From Coriolopsis trogii (Eukaryota; Basidiomycota; Agaricomycetes; Polyporales; Polyporaceae), in NCBI GenBank assembly GCA_020543525.1, contig JAHYIO010000036.1, forward strand, positions 2,604,001 through 2,668,000: a stretch of DNA of 64,000 nucleotides, given 5' to 3'. Shown one piece after another: positions 11,117-23,288 of this stretch (position 1 is the stretch's first letter; the number at the start of each line of letters is the position of its first letter). The translations under genes were made by a program, and so were the position numbers. The notes under the pieces were generated by a model. That model did not search any database. It was not told where the DNA came from and saw only the letters and a program-made list of their open reading frames with translations.

Positions 11117-13741
11117 ATGCCTCCCGATGTCCTTCACCCTTGGGCGATCTACCAGCAGCATCTCGTCTTACTTGGACACGGCCTGCCGATATGGGAGGCT
11201 TCGCCTGATCCCGACGGGGAAGAAATCCATATCGGATCCGTCATCTACCCAGACGGCGATTCGGGAGGATACAAGCAGTTATTTAACGCTATGAAACGCG
11301 AGGGAGAGCCGGGACAGTCTTCCACGGTTCCGGCCAACTACGTTCCCTTCAGCGACAAGTACGATGTCAAGATCTCCGGTCCCAAGCCCTCGATCAAGGA
11401 TCACTGGGTGCATAGCAAGACGCTTGTCAAGAGAGATGTTGCGACGGAAGCGGGAACGAGTCTGTACGTGCCGTTCTTCGCGTTCAATATCCCTTCATTG
11501 ACTTTCCGACTTCACGGGTGCGTGCGCAGTGCCGCCCAAGGCATAGTAGGGGCGGGGGCGAGCCTCGCGTTCAAGTGCGAGCACCAATCAGGGGCGTACC
11601 TGAGGCTGGAGCCGCCCGCGTTGAGGACTTTCATCCTATCCCGGCAACACATCACCCGATACATACGGGACAACCTCGATGACTGGATGGCCCTCGCAAA
11701 CGACCAATGGGGTCTCGGGTTGTCAGAACAGGAGCTGTATTTTGTTTCGGGTACGACGAAGACGTCCAAATGGGTTGCCGGCGCGTTCCAGGGCGACTCT
11801 TGTCGAAATGTGGAGGGGAGTGTACACTGCGACATCGCCGACCTGGCGAACGCTCGCGTATCTGTATCATGGGCTCAAGCGACCTCTACGGGAGTGCAAC
11901 ACAATTATGGACCTGTTCCGACTCGTGCTGGTCCGTCATCCCTCACGCTGATTGGTTCTGAACACGAGCTGCCGGTGAATCAGTGTATCTTCATCAATTA
12001 TTACAAGATTAAGCGGCAACTTGGGTGGTTGATACAACTCAAAGCTAGTGCCGGACCCCATACGCTTTCCAAATGGAAAGATGCCGAAGGCCCTGTGGAC
12101 ATCTTGACGGATAGTGCATTTGGAGAAGAAGCAGACATTGAGCAAGTGCCTGCGCGTCAGGAGGTATGGTACATGAGCTAGTACTTTGCTGGCTTACACT
12201 GATTTACGGAGATGTAGGGTGTTGTTGATCCGGTTGACAGTCTCTTGGACTATATACTCGTAGTACGTGCTCATCTTAGCATGTGAATATTCAGCTACTG
12301 ATTTCTGCCCAGAACTCGCACGCAGAAGTCGCGATGGCTTCCGATCACGATATAATCTCTCTATTCCAGGTAATTTACCCCATCTCTCACATTCGTTCCA
12401 GTGGTAACAACTGATTGATTCGGAATTGAGCGGAATTCAGACATACCAATGAACGTGGCGGCCGCACTTGCTGAATTGCGTCCGGCTATTGACGTGAATG
12501 AAACAGGAGGTAAACACGAACCTGACAAGCAATCGTTGTAACTTCAATGCTCACTATCGAATGCGACAAGTGGGGCTTCTCCGTATGGCCGATCAGGCTC
12601 TAGAAGACTCGGACGACATTCCTGGAGGAAGTGCCCTGTCACACTCCGTAATGGGAGTACCCCCCGAAGATCCAAACACTCTTCCCGACCGGCGCCGAGG
12701 CGAAGAGAAGGCTCCTCATGCTAGTCAGGAACACCACTGGAATCATTCTTCCAAGACATATATCCCGAACGCGACACCACCACCCGGGCGCAGCGTAGGT
12801 GCGTTCCTCTTACATGTATGATCCTCGACATTTGCAATATATCAATGTCCGTACCAGAGAGTCTAGTCTCCATGGTCGAGGGCCCATCTGCCAGAGGATC
12901 CCAATCGGCGCAGAACGTCCGCGCGTCCGAAGTGTTCGCCGCTATCAAAGTAGGAGAAGTCAATGAGATTGACCTTGGCGAAGTCACTCAGTTCAGCGAC
13001 GGACTCATTCCCCTATTGCATCAAGCCATAGAACGTTATCCGTTCATTCAAGATTCTGGTGCGTAGTCTATAGATGGTGCTGCCCAAGATGGCTGACTCA
13101 CATCCACTACAGAGGTTGTGGCGGTCTTCAAGGGTGCTATCGCATTGCTGTTGCACCGACGCGAGCATGACAACAAGATCCTCGCCCTTGTATTCCTCAT
13201 GTGTGACATGATGCTTGCACTGACACCGTGCGTGACCGTCACTCGAGCGAGCTTGACTCCTGCATGATAGCTGACTTCGCTCTAGCCTAGCGCATACCCC
13301 CTTCCAGACTAACGAGCAGGGCGGTAGATTCCTAGAAGCGCGTCTGTATTCACGTCTGATCCTCATACATACGTCCATCAAATCGTGCGCGGCCCTGTGC
13401 GATAAGTACTATAAGCAGCACCCATCATGTATGTTCTCCCCTTTTGAAACCACAACCCTCTCTGATTTATTTGGGATGTAATGACAGTCAAACGTTTCAC
13501 GACGCGCATATGGAAAGGCAGATTTGCGCAAATGGCACAGACGTTCATGGACAACAAGTCGCGTGTAGACTCGGCTCTCCTTCATGCTGGTGTTAGTGTG
13601 CAATATGAGGAACCTCCGCCATACACCGAGGGGAACCCGGACGCGAGGAAACTCAGGATGGTGGACGAGGACATGTTCTCATCACCCGATCGTATGCAGT
13701 CTCCTGAGCAATACCCCTCATATATGACCATTGGGTCGTAG
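11117..13741 (+). CDS. Mushroom-specific domain joined to a STAND N-terminal-like helical domain
   Basis: Nine exons: 11117-12163, 12218-12262, 12313-12369, 12431-12509, 12571-12798, 12858-13058, 13113-13227, 13286-13428, 13488-13741 (722 residues, phases agree at every junction). Residues 1 to ~415 match the pattern of a family expanded in Agaricomycetes: the motif IGSVIYPDGDSGGYKQLFNA near the start, a RDNLDDWMALANDQ block, and a C-terminal PVDSLLDYIL ... DIPMNVAAALAELRPAIDVN. Its function is unknown. After a low-complexity linker (~416-500) comes a predicted all-helical region (about 510-670) with VAVFKGAIALLLHRREHDNK and KSCAALCDKYYKQHPSFKRF. That recalls the helical N-terminal modules of basidiomycete STAND/NLR-like proteins, but no NTPase follows. 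The tail contains PPPY. A separate second gene starting at an ATG at 12818 is possible, so the fusion is likely but not proven. Confidence 0.68.
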
Positions 13742-14547
13742 CAGGCGGTGTTGCTAAAGCCCAAAGTCCACTTGGCGCCTTCACCTCTTCGGAGTTTTGA
13801 GGCGTCGCAAATCCCCGGAACTCTCAGTCGTATGAACAAGGACAAACGGGAGGTCAGGTCTTAATAACAGTTGGGCAGCCTTGGGGTGAGTAGACAACGG
13901 ATCGTGTCACGATGTAGTAGAAGTGTAGAGAGAGGCAATGAGAAGGATGGACAATTGATGTTACACTGTTCCTTTGGTGCATACTGTCGCCCGTTGGATG
14001 CATTTGTGGAGGTATTGATGACGATTCAGCCAAATTTGCCGAACGGCCTTGCGGCCCGGCCGGGGTATCCCTGGCGGTCTGGGGAACATGGTTAGCGCAA
14101 CTTAGCGGGACGAAGCTCATCGCGCGTCGTCTTAAGGATGTACGGTACTTATATTTGCTCGTATCCATAATCTATATGAATGTGCTATTTCGCATCGACC
14201 AAGATGAACGCGCTCGACACATACAAATTATGACTGGCTGCGTCTCAGGCCTTGAGCGGCGACCTACAGACTTGCAGACACAATACTAGCTGCTACATAG
14301 GTAGCTCGTCGCCAACTGGTGGCATGGCACAAAAATTCCAGACAGACCGAATTCAAGCATCGAATCGCGAATTTCATCAAAAATCAATGATGACCTAGCT
14401 GTATAGACTGTCTACTCTAGCACCCAAGACATACGGCGCGCGTATTACAACATGTAGACTGCATAGTGATGTAGATAGAGAGAGCAATGCATGCGATTCA
14501 AAATGGCCCCAAATAAACAGACGCAATAGAGAAAGAAATGTAGGAGA
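13742..14547. other. Convergent intergenic region
   Basis: This stretch lies between the 3' end of the fusion-protein gene and the 3' end of the disordered-protein gene on the other strand. It is AT-richer than its neighbours. No reading frame with recognisable features and no RNA gene was seen. Confidence 0.5.
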
Positions 14548-16334
14548 TCAGAGTGCATAGGCACACACAGACGCTCTCACAGCGATGCTCTCCAAAGATG
14601 CCGACGTACGAGGCCTAGGAGTGACAGGTCTCGTTAGGAGCTCGAGGATATCCCCAACCTGGGACGACACCGGTACCTCCGCCACGGGGAGGGCAGACGC
14701 GCTCTCCGCCGCGGATATCGTCAAGACCGAACAAGCGTCAGACTCAGCGTCCACGTCCGCGTCCACGATGATAGAGTCGCCAGAGCCGATCGTCGCGACC
14801 ATCGATTCGTCCATCGTGCCCTCCGCCTGGAGTCCCAAAAGCGAAATCAGGCCCTCGATCTCCGGCGTCCGCGCTTGGCTCTCCACGTCCACATGGGCGG
14901 GCGAAGGGCCACTGAACGGGAAGGTGTTCGTGCGTGCGGAGGCCATCGTAGGGCGACGGGGCGGATGCGACGCCCGGCGCGCGAGCTGCTGGGGTAGGTA
15001 GAGCGGACGAAGCTTGGACGTCGTCGAAGGCGCGAGCGCGTCCGCGATGTCTTGCTGTGCGAGCTTCTCCGCGAGCAGGAGCGGGCGGAGGGTCCGTGTC
15101 GCCTTCGTGACTGTCCTCGGGCTCGTCGCGATCTTCTCCGGCCGCGTCAGCGTGGGTGTCGTCGACTGCTGCTCTGTTTGCTCTGGCTGCTTTGCGGGGC
15201 CAGCCGGGCGCGGTTGAGACGGCACTGGTGGTTTCCGATCCTTGGGAGGCCTGGGCCCAGGCTGGAGGACGGGAGCCAGAGGCTTGCCCTCGGCGAGCGC
15301 GGTGAGTACCGGACTGTGGATCCCAGACACCCCAATGTAGAGCCGCGGCTTGTTGTGCCACGTGCACTTCTCGGTCTCGTAGTGTCCATCGAGAACGGGC
15401 AGCCGGGTGTAGATCGTGAGGTCAGCGAGGTCCGAGGGGCGCGCAGTGGCGGAGTCGAACAGGTACTCGTCGTCGAAGGAGGTACCCATCTCCCCGCGTG
15501 GCATCTTCTTGAATATGTCCTCGGTGTACTCCCGAGCGGGAGAGCCGGGCTCGGGGAGCGGGTCCATGTACGATTGCGTGGGTATCGGTGTGCGCATGTC
15601 GGGGCGGGGCGAGAGGCGCATGAAGCCGACGAAGCGCTGAGCGATCGCCGTGGCGGTGTCTGGAGAGAGCGGGGAGGTGAGCCTGCCGAATTTGCTGGAA
15701 CCTGAGATGCTGGAAGAGCTCTGGTGCTTTGGTCGGAGGGCAGGCAGGTGCTTGACGCCACGCCGTTGGGCGAGGTTGCTCGTGACGGCGTCAAGCTCGG
15801 GGAGGGGCAGGAGAGAGGTGCCGTCGGAGAGGGTCATGCCCTTGGGCGAGAACGAGACGAGTCGGTCGGGGCTGCCGAGCAGGGTGGAGCCTGAGAGGGA
15901 GGTGTCGCCACGGGCATCGGGAGCGGCGGAGAGCGTGATAGTAGAGCAGCTTTCGGAGGAATAGACGAGGTTGGGCGAAGGAGAAGAGCGGCAGTGACTA
16001 CAGTTTCGCGGGCAGCATATGGTGTCGTCCTCAGAAAGATTGTCGAGATCGACGAAGAGCCCGATGACACTAGGGTTGCTTGTCTTCCTCCGCGGCGGGT
16101 TATCTGTGGGTGTAAGTAAGAGTTTGCTCGCGTGCCACTAGCAGGCGCTGTTGTCAATGAGCGGAGGTACGTACCCAAGGTATGAATGCCCCTTGGATTA
16201 TGGCCTTCCGAGAAAGACCTGTGCGTGCCATGGGCTCCCGGCTTGTGTCTGCGATCAGCCGAAAGCGGGTGTGTGGATCCCGTAGGGGAGTTCCGGCTGA
16301 GGATGTGGGCCATGGTCGCAAGAACACCCGACAT
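14548..16334 (-). CDS. Hypothetical, mostly disordered protein
   Basis: Two exons, 16175-16334 and 14548-16103 (571 residues). Donor GTACGT at 16174 and acceptor CACAG before 16103 join in phase. The N-terminal half has short conserved-looking pieces: SVIGLFVDLDNLSEDDTI, a cysteine cluster TICCPRNCSHCR (four Cys, possibly metal binding), then EDIFKKMPRGEMGTSFDDEY and LPVLDGHYETEKCTWHN. The rest is Pro/Ser/Thr-rich and low complexity. I do not recognise the family and no enzyme motif is visible. The start at 16334 sits in context CAAGATGT; an in-frame upstream ATG at 16484 would add 50 residues. Several long frames run antisense here because of the skewed codon composition; they were rejected. 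Confidence 0.7.
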
Positions 16335-16909
16335 CTTGAGGGCAGGAGGGAGATAGACAACAAGACAGCAAGAGCGACCGTGAAAAGGGAGCCTGGAAGA
16401 GCATATAGACATGAGGTGGGGACCAGATAGTACTGGGAGGCTGACGGAGGCTGGATATATGGGCAAGTTGGCTGGCCTCGTCATCCTCTACGCAGCTAGG
16501 CTGTGCTTGAGAATGACCGCTGTCCTTTTCTACTTGTAATGGTAGGTAGAGATAGGAGGAAAGCCTCGAGGTTGGGTTCCTTGGACATTCAACCGAGGTC
16601 CGCCACAAGAGTAAGTAGTGGTGATCCACCGAGGAAACTGTCTACGGTCGTTGGATGTCAAAAAACAAACCATGTTCGCCACAGGTGAGCGGATTCTCTC
16701 GAGCTCAGAGCAATATAGTGTCGAGTAGTATGCAGCGTCAGAACGTGGTGGCGGGAGGTTGGTGAACTGGTGACGAGCGCTTGAGCTATCAAGTACAAGT
16801 TCGCACGGCTCCTGCCTCTTCAGAACAAGGTGAAGTTGGACCACAGCATCGCGACACTAAGTACAGAGCTGCACAAGAGCGAATGACTTCGTAAGTCCGT
16901 CGAACGGTC
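16335..16909. other. Intergenic region between two minus-strand genes
   Basis: This is the 3' UTR of the dehydratase-like gene and the promoter of the disordered-protein gene. No gene or notable element was recognised. Confidence 0.5.
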
Positions 16910-17726
16910 TTATACATGCCGACGCTCTTCCAGTGACACGACAGTTCGAGGTTGAGCCTCGGCTGGAATGTCGGACGCTGTCGGGTTCTCTTGGACCACA
17001 GGCAGATTCTCGAGCAGGTAGGCGAAGCGAATGTCGCGGTGTGTGATCCCAGGCTGCACGCGGTCTTTGCGGCGCTCCTCCGGGTGAGAGGCGGGTCGCA
17101 GGCCCGAGTGTGTGTGCACTTTGACGACGACCGACGGTGGATCACGCGACACCTCTAGCATGGCGTGGTGCTGCGGCAGGGGTCAGCTTTCCGCCCGAAG
17201 AGTTGGAAGCAAGAGAGACGCGGACTCACGTTCTCGCTATTCGTGATGTCCTTCAGGCCAGCGAGGAAGGCGTCCAGTGCTTCGGGTGTGGGGAATGAGA
17301 ATCGCTTGGCGAGGTCCGGGGCAGGGACCTTTTTGGGGCCAGAAGTCGTGCCCTGTACGAACCAGCCCCTGCGGTAAAGGGGAACAATGTATGTTTCTAT
17401 CTCTTCATCTATGAGATGCGGGCAAGGATACGGAGGCGCCTCAGGAAGCTCGGGAAGTCGGGCCCGAGCTTGTGTAACGCCTGGGTGGACGTGAGTGCAA
17501 TGAAGTTGGATGAATGTTCGACGAACGCACTTGTCGGTGGAGATGCAGCAGTGCTCATGGAGTCAGCAATGTACATTGTGTCCGTTCTGCATGACCTCTG
17601 CGGTGCCAGCAATGTGCGCGGAAGATTGTATGCATTGCGTCCAGCGTGGTGGGAAACAGAAGCTATGACCAGACGGCGCGAACAAACTGGCGTAGACGGT
17701 ACTTTCGACAGGAGAGGACGAAACAT
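16910..17726 (-). CDS. Pterin-4a-carbinolamine dehydratase-like protein, possibly mitochondrial
   Basis: Three exons: 17531-17726, 17230-17480, 16910-17170 (235 residues). The core reads YRRGWFVQG, then LAKRFSFPTPEALDAFLAGL, NSENHHAMLEV, VVVKVHTH and GITHRDIRFAYLLE. That is the order of elements in pterin-4a-carbinolamine dehydratases (DCoH/PCD, PF01329): the central helix, the NHH catalytic histidines, a TH pair, and a final helix starting after THRD. The known enzyme dehydrates 4a-hydroxy-tetrahydrobiopterin; the role of the fungal copies is less clear. The first 50 residues are rich in Arg/Ser and poor in acids, which would suit a mitochondrial leader. A shorter start at 17558 (MSTAASPP) is also possible. 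The insert between THSG and GITHRD is longer than usual. Confidence 0.78.
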
Positions 17727-18668
17727 AGCGAGTTCTTAGTATCCAAAGTGGCAGACAACAGGCTTAGGACAGGGAACAGTGGTAGCCAACTGGTAGTAGA
17801 ACGTCAAGAAGTGTTAGGCGGGAGGCGCTTGACCGACGCCGTAATGCGTCCCAGTTTTCAGCAGCTCGTCGCTTCCCTCACCGATTCCTCTACCAGCACT
17901 TGTGATCGTCGTCTTTGCTTGCTATTAGACACTGTGTCTGCCTCTCTCGACCAGCATGGCCTTCTTCTCACTGATCAACACCGCGCTTCTCCGCCCTCGT
18001 GCACTGATTGCCCGTACTCTCCACCCGACTCTGCATGCTAGGCTGTGCTCCCACGTCGACCTCGAAAGAGCCTCGATGGCAATGACCACGCGTAGGACAA
18101 GACTTCACGGGTGACAGGGATGTGCGGTGTCAGCTAGCTGAGGCGTACAACGGTGCTGGGCAGTGGGAGGGCGATGGAGAAGGAGATAACAAGGCTCTGG
18201 TGGGTGTTGCCGGAAGTATCATTTGAGTTCATCGACAACGTTGGACTGCCTCACGGTGCGAGTCCAAGGGTCTTCTTGTCCAGAACTTAATGCACTTATG
18301 ACTTCCCGCTTTAGTTGCCCGTCGTTCTCAGGCTGCATGGCCGCTGTGTGCGTGTCTGCCACCCAGATCTCTCGGAGCTCCAGCTGCGGTAGCGTGTTGT
18401 AGCGTCAGTTATCGCCTTCATAACGCCCAGTCCTCCTGCCCCCTCTCTAATCTCTCCCTTCACCCCGCCACCTCATCTGCAACGAACCCGCCATAAGTGA
18501 AACCCCCGCCGACGTACGTCGCTATCTTGTTCGCGACTGATCAAAGCGCAGGCGTCTGACCGTCGTCATTGTTCCCGGCAACACAGAACATCCATGAGTC
18601 TTGCCCTTTTCACCTTTCTCCCATCCTCCTTGCCACACTCTGGCCATCAGAGGTCACCAAATGACCCC
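17727..18668. other. Divergent intergenic region with one possible small gene
   Basis: This is the shared promoter space between the dehydratase-like gene (-) and the long disordered-protein gene (+). A 52-codon frame at 17956-18114 is listed separately. A 38-codon frame at 18174-18290 is unremarkable. The last 250 bases before the plus-strand gene are pyrimidine-rich. Confidence 0.5.
17956..18114 (+). CDS. Possible small mitochondrial protein, 52 residues
   Basis: This short open frame begins MAFFSLINTALLRPRALIAR and ends in TGA at 18112-18114. The first 35 residues are hydrophobic with spaced arginines and no acids, which looks like a mitochondrial targeting sequence. It lies in the promoter region of the long plus-strand gene, so it might also be an upstream exon or chance. 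No family was recognised and no splice continuation was convincing. Confidence 0.22.
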   Translation: MAFFSLINTALLRPRALIARTLHPTLHARLCSHVDLERASMAMTTRRTRLHG

Positions 18669-21600
18669 ATGTCTGCACGAGCGGGTAGCTTTCCGTGAGT
18701 TGCTATCATCTTGATCCGTCGCCCGAGCTCACCCGCCTCGCTAGACCTTGGTCGCCCGCGATGAGCCGCGCTCCACGAATCGACACAACATTTCGGAATC
18801 GCGAGAGAGAGCTACCAGTGCGTCCATATCAATCCTCAACTCTCCCTTTCCTAACGTCACCGGCCCCTAGCGCGACCCTTCAGCCTGGGTCGACAAGGAC
18901 CTCCTCCACCATGTCCGCATCCATTACGACGCTTCCGACGCGAAGCCTCTGTCAGCCCTCATTACTGAGCACCGGCTCACTCCCCGCGCTCTGTGGTATC
19001 TGCAAACCGATCATGACGCCCTCGTCGCGTGAGTGCTAGTCCGTCTCTGTGCCACTGACCCATTCTCATGCAGAAGTTCTAGGCTCGCGCACGAGGTCTC
19101 CCTCCAGGACGCCGTCCTCCTTCTTGCACAATCGGTCAAGCCGGCGGTCACGCCCACGACTCCACGCGTCCGGCGCGCACAGGACCTCTCGGAAGAGCTT
19201 GCCAACCCGCCTCCTTCGCCCCCGCCACCTCCTCCGACGCCTCCCCCAGAGGAGGAACCGTTGCCGGAGGAGGACGATGACGCTGCCGAGAGCATCGTGA
19301 GCGATTGGGCCCTCGATGACCAGGATGAACTGATCGAGGAGGAAACACGAGCGAACGCACCTGCGGCAGAAGAAGCAGAACGAGGACCAGAACCCGAAAC
19401 GAGGGCTTCGGAGGATTCTGCTGCAGCACACGACTCGGCGACCGACAACACCCTCGGCCTTCACATCGACCACGAAGACGACAACCGACCTTCCGACGAG
19501 ACGGTTCCTGAGTCGACGTCTCAACCTGCCGCAGAGCCCGAGACCGAGGACCTCATCGACTTGGAGGACGGGCCTGGCGAGACTGCCCCCGAAGAGACGC
19601 CCGAGGTGGCCGCACAGCCCTCTGGCGAGAACGCGGCTGGAGATCGTCACGCCGAAGAACATGAGGAAGACGTCACCTCCTCAAATGCGGATGATAACAC
19701 CTCGCCGCCGCACGTGCCGACAGCTACCGAGAACAATCCGCCTGACACTGCTCCCCATGCAGATCCTTTCCCCTCTGCGTTTGCGTCTGCGGATGAGCGG
19801 TCGTCGACGTCTCCAGATACACGCCCTGCTGACGATGGCGATCACGGCAACGCCGATACTGAAACTGACGCGGGCGCGAGTCCTCCCTCGCCCCGTCTGC
19901 CGGGCACGTTCTTTGACGCGTTCGACGATCCCTTCCACACCGGCACCTCTGAGTCTGAATCAGGCTATGAGACGCCCGAGACTCGCAGCGCTGCGGGCGA
20001 GACAGCCCCTGTGTCTGAGGATGCGCCCGATCAGCAGGACGGGAGCCACGAGGCGGCGGAGGCAGAGCACGCGCACACGCACACGAGTGCCGCGTCCACC
20101 CAGCCTACTCCTGCTGACGCTCCTGAGGCTCAGTCTGGCACCGCCCCAGAGGCCGAGTCGGAGTCTACTGCGGATGCCCCTGCTGATGTCGACCATGTTG
20201 ACGAGGATGATGGAGCGCCTGCTGTTGAGGTTTCCCCCGAGGTGGGGACAGATGAAGAGACAAAGGAGGACGGGAATGCTGCCGAGGACGGTGCTCGTCA
20301 GACGGAGACGGAAGCTACAGAGGGCGTCAAGACGCTTGATCCCAATCCTCCCGAGCAGGTTGTTCCAGAGGTTGACGGCGGGGAGGCTGCTCCTCCTGTG
20401 CCACCGAAGGAGCCCGTGTCACAATCAGTTCCCGAAGAGCCTCAACCGTCGTCTGAGGAGCACACTGCCACAACGCAGCCCGAGGAACCTGTCGTCTGCG
20501 AGACCCAGCCTGATGCAGGAACCAAGACCGACTCCGAGCCCTCTTCTGTCGACACCTCCGCCTCCGCTCCTCCCGAACAGGAGAAGCCAGCAGCTACGCC
20601 GGCTGTGAGCCAAGACGCAGATTCTCCTTCAGAATCCGAACAGTGTCCTCCAGTCGAGACGTCTGCTGCCGCTCCAGATCACACCGAAACCGAGAACGCG
20701 AAGGACGCTATGGCTACCAACGACTCTATCGCCCCAGACGCCCCCTCTTCCGAGCAGGCTTCCGCAGACGCTCTTGCTGGCGAGAAGGAGAGTAGCGAGT
20801 CGGCGCAGAGCAGTGTCGGCGCCTCGCAGGACAGCTTCAAGCCGGGCGAGTCTACACCCCGTCCTCCGAAGCCTGCCGTGGACTTGCCTGACGTCTCGAC
20901 GGCAGACCACAAGAGTGGCGAGAAGAGGGACTCTGGCGGCGCTACATCGGACGCGTTGAAGACTCCGCGGCCTAAGCTGCAGTCTCGACTTCTTTCGACT
21001 GCGTCGACGACGTCGGATATAGCTACTGGCGACGAGAGTCAAGCAGGAGAGGAAGGTTTGAGCAGGTCGCAGATAAAGAAAAGGAGAAAACTGAGGGAGG
21101 CGGCAGAGAAGGAGGCAGCAGACAAGCAGGCGGCAGACAAGCAGGCGGCAGACAAGCAGGCGGCAGACAAGGACGCGGCAGACAAGGACGCGGCAGACAA
21201 GAAGCCGGCAAAGCAGGAGACACCGAAGAAGGATACGGCAAAGAAGAATACCGCGAAGAAGGATCCGGCGAAGACGTACAAGGGGCAAGAGCCGAGAAAC
21301 TCGAAGAGCTCTCAGAAGGGCACTGCTGGAACGCAGGATAGCTCTGAGACCGATCTTGCAGCTAGCAACGGAGGAGAACAGACGGTAGTGGGAGCCATGG
21401 AGGAAGACCCGCAAACCCCGTCCCAGTCCACTGAACCCGTTGTGCACTCCGAGTCTCCGAGCGTTCCGGATGTGCCTTCTCCAGTACCGCCAGGGGAAGC
21501 TCCAGATCCCGATTGGTCAAGCAAGTCCGTGACGTCTCCGAGTTCCGTTGACCATATTTCCACGCATTCTGAACCGCCGGCCTCCTCCCTGACACCTGTG

Positions 21601-23288
21601 TCTGGCCCCGATACAACACAAGGAAAGGGGAACAATGACGAGTCCGACAAGGGAGAGCACAGCACACCTCCAACCGTGCAGGCGACAACAGCCGAGACTC
21701 CTGAGACGTCCACGTCGGTCTCGACCTCAACACCTACCATCATTGCCCCGCGCAATGACCGGCTACCAGATGCGGATCCCGCCAACCATCATCCTTCCCC
21801 GACAGCATTCGGCGCAAGCAGGAAACCTGAGTCGCTGGAGCGTCTCAACACGGCTTTCACTGCTACAGCTGGGACGCCTGGTTCGAACAGCCCGGCAGCC
21901 ATGTCGGCCCCTCCCCGGGCGCTGGGCAATCACTCAAGAGGTACCGCTTGGGGCAGCGCCTCTCCCAAACCGTCTGTATGGAGTAGTACTGGACCGAGGG
22001 TATCTGCCTTGGGCAACACTGGTCCAAAGACGTCAGTCTGGGGCAATCTCAAGGCACCCTGGAGCACGGGAGTGGCCAACGCAGCAGCAAATTTGTTTGG
22101 GCTCTCAGGCTCCTCCGACGTCTCGTCCTCGCAGTCAGAACCGTCTACGCGCAATCATTCGCAAGAGCGGGAGCGACTCGCTGCTCGTGCCAGCACTCCT
22201 CTGGCCTGGCCGCCGAATCCTCGGCAGACGCATAGGGCCGCAGTCGCGCCGCCTGCTACCGCAGAGCAAAGTGATCGTCAGGCATCACCGCAGGTCTTCA
22301 ATGGGTTGGTGAACAATGCATCGCCTGTGACCGCCAGCCCACAGGTTGCCGAGGATCCTCCTGTCCGAGCTCCGGTGGCTCCTGCGTCGCCTGTTGTTGT
22401 GACGGTTCCCGAGGTTGTTGTGACCACTGAGGCATTGACCAGCCCTGGAGCGACCGCCACTGCAGAGGCCACGACGGCTCCGGAGGTGGCGACGAGTCCC
22501 GAAATCACGACGAGTTCTGAGGCCACGACGGCCTCGGAGCCAGCCACGACTCAGGAGCCAGCCACGACGCTCAAGGCAGAGTCTATTCTGGAGAGCGAGA
22601 TCTCTCACGCGATGGAGGGCAGCTGTCTTGAAGATACACTACGAGTATCCGACGAGCCGACCTCCTCTCAAGTAGAAAGCGCATCTCCCCACGACGTGTC
22701 CCAACCCCCCGAGGAGTCCCAATCTCACGAGAGCCTCGACGTCACAGATGGGACCGACTTCGTCAAGATCGACAAGGACGACCTTCCGAGTGCGCCCACT
22801 GCTGGCGCCGACAATACAACGGAGGAGTCAGTCGCGGACGAGCAAACGTCGACGACTGTGGCGGGACCGTCGGAGAGCGAGCTGACTGTTGCCGGCGGCG
22901 GAGATGAAGAAAAAGACGAGGATGACGCGCCCTTGAGCGTACGGGTAATGCAGCTCCGCTCGAACACGGCCGACGTCGACACCAGCGAGCCTACTTCGGA
23001 AGCGGAGGCAGAGGATGTATTGCGGCACCCGAGACTCAGGCAGATCTCGACCACCACGACCGCTACGAACGCCTCCTCCGACTCTGAAGCGCCAGACTCA
23101 CCGGCTGGTGACGGCGATGACGAAGACAAAGATGACGCTGATGTGAGTTCAGTAGCATTCTGCAATCAAGAATTCTATGCTCACATAAATTTACTCAGAA
23201 CGAACAGTCGCAGCCTGGATCCGGTACACCAGCTAAGAAGAAGAAGAAGAGAGGCAAGGGCAGGGGTAAGAAAGGCGGTCGAGGCTAG
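18669..23288 (+). CDS. Very large, mostly disordered acidic protein with lysine-rich tail
   Basis: Five exons: 18669-18694, 18745-18817, 18871-19028, 19074-23142, 23199-23288 (1,471 residues). Only residues ~30-115 look folded (AWVDKDLLHHVRIHYDAS ... HEVSLQDAVLLLAQS). From there to the end it is Glu/Asp/Pro/Ser/Thr-rich. Embedded features are a polyproline run after ELANPP, a KKRRKLREAAEKEA helix leading into six tandem AADK(Q/D/K) units (21115-21204), repeated W-x-S/N-type segments (SVWSSTGPR, SVWGNLKAPW), and a Thr/Ala/Glu-rich stretch. The last exon encodes a basic end with KKKKKRGKGRGKKGG. I do not recognise the family. The basic tail could bind nucleic acid or act as a localisation signal (inference). 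The start at 18669 is supported by a GTGAGT donor after 26 bases that restores the frame. Confidence 0.75.
21115..21204 (+). repeat. Six tandem 15-bp units encoding AADK(Q/D/K)
   Basis: The 15-base unit GCGGCAGACAAGCAG is repeated six times in frame, with changes mainly at the last codon (CAG, GAC or AAG). It encodes a highly charged helical segment inside the large disordered protein. Copy number is likely to vary between strains. Confidence 0.9.

Noticed and set aside
12818..13066. Separate gene starting at ATG 12818
   Set aside because: The frame is open, but the exon before it (12571-12798) has a GTGCGT donor that joins in phase to 12858; a separate gene was kept only as an alternative.
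14744..15794. Frames of over 200 codons on both strands within the disordered minus-strand gene
   Set aside because: They overlap the chosen exon, which alone continues upstream through a good splice junction into sensible protein sequence.
19066..20608. Long open frames antisense and in the third frame across the large disordered protein gene
   Set aside because: They follow from the repetitive acidic codon use (GAG/GAC/GCC) of the true frame; the translations are Arg-rich shadows without motifs, and only the chosen frame joins correctly to both flanking exons.
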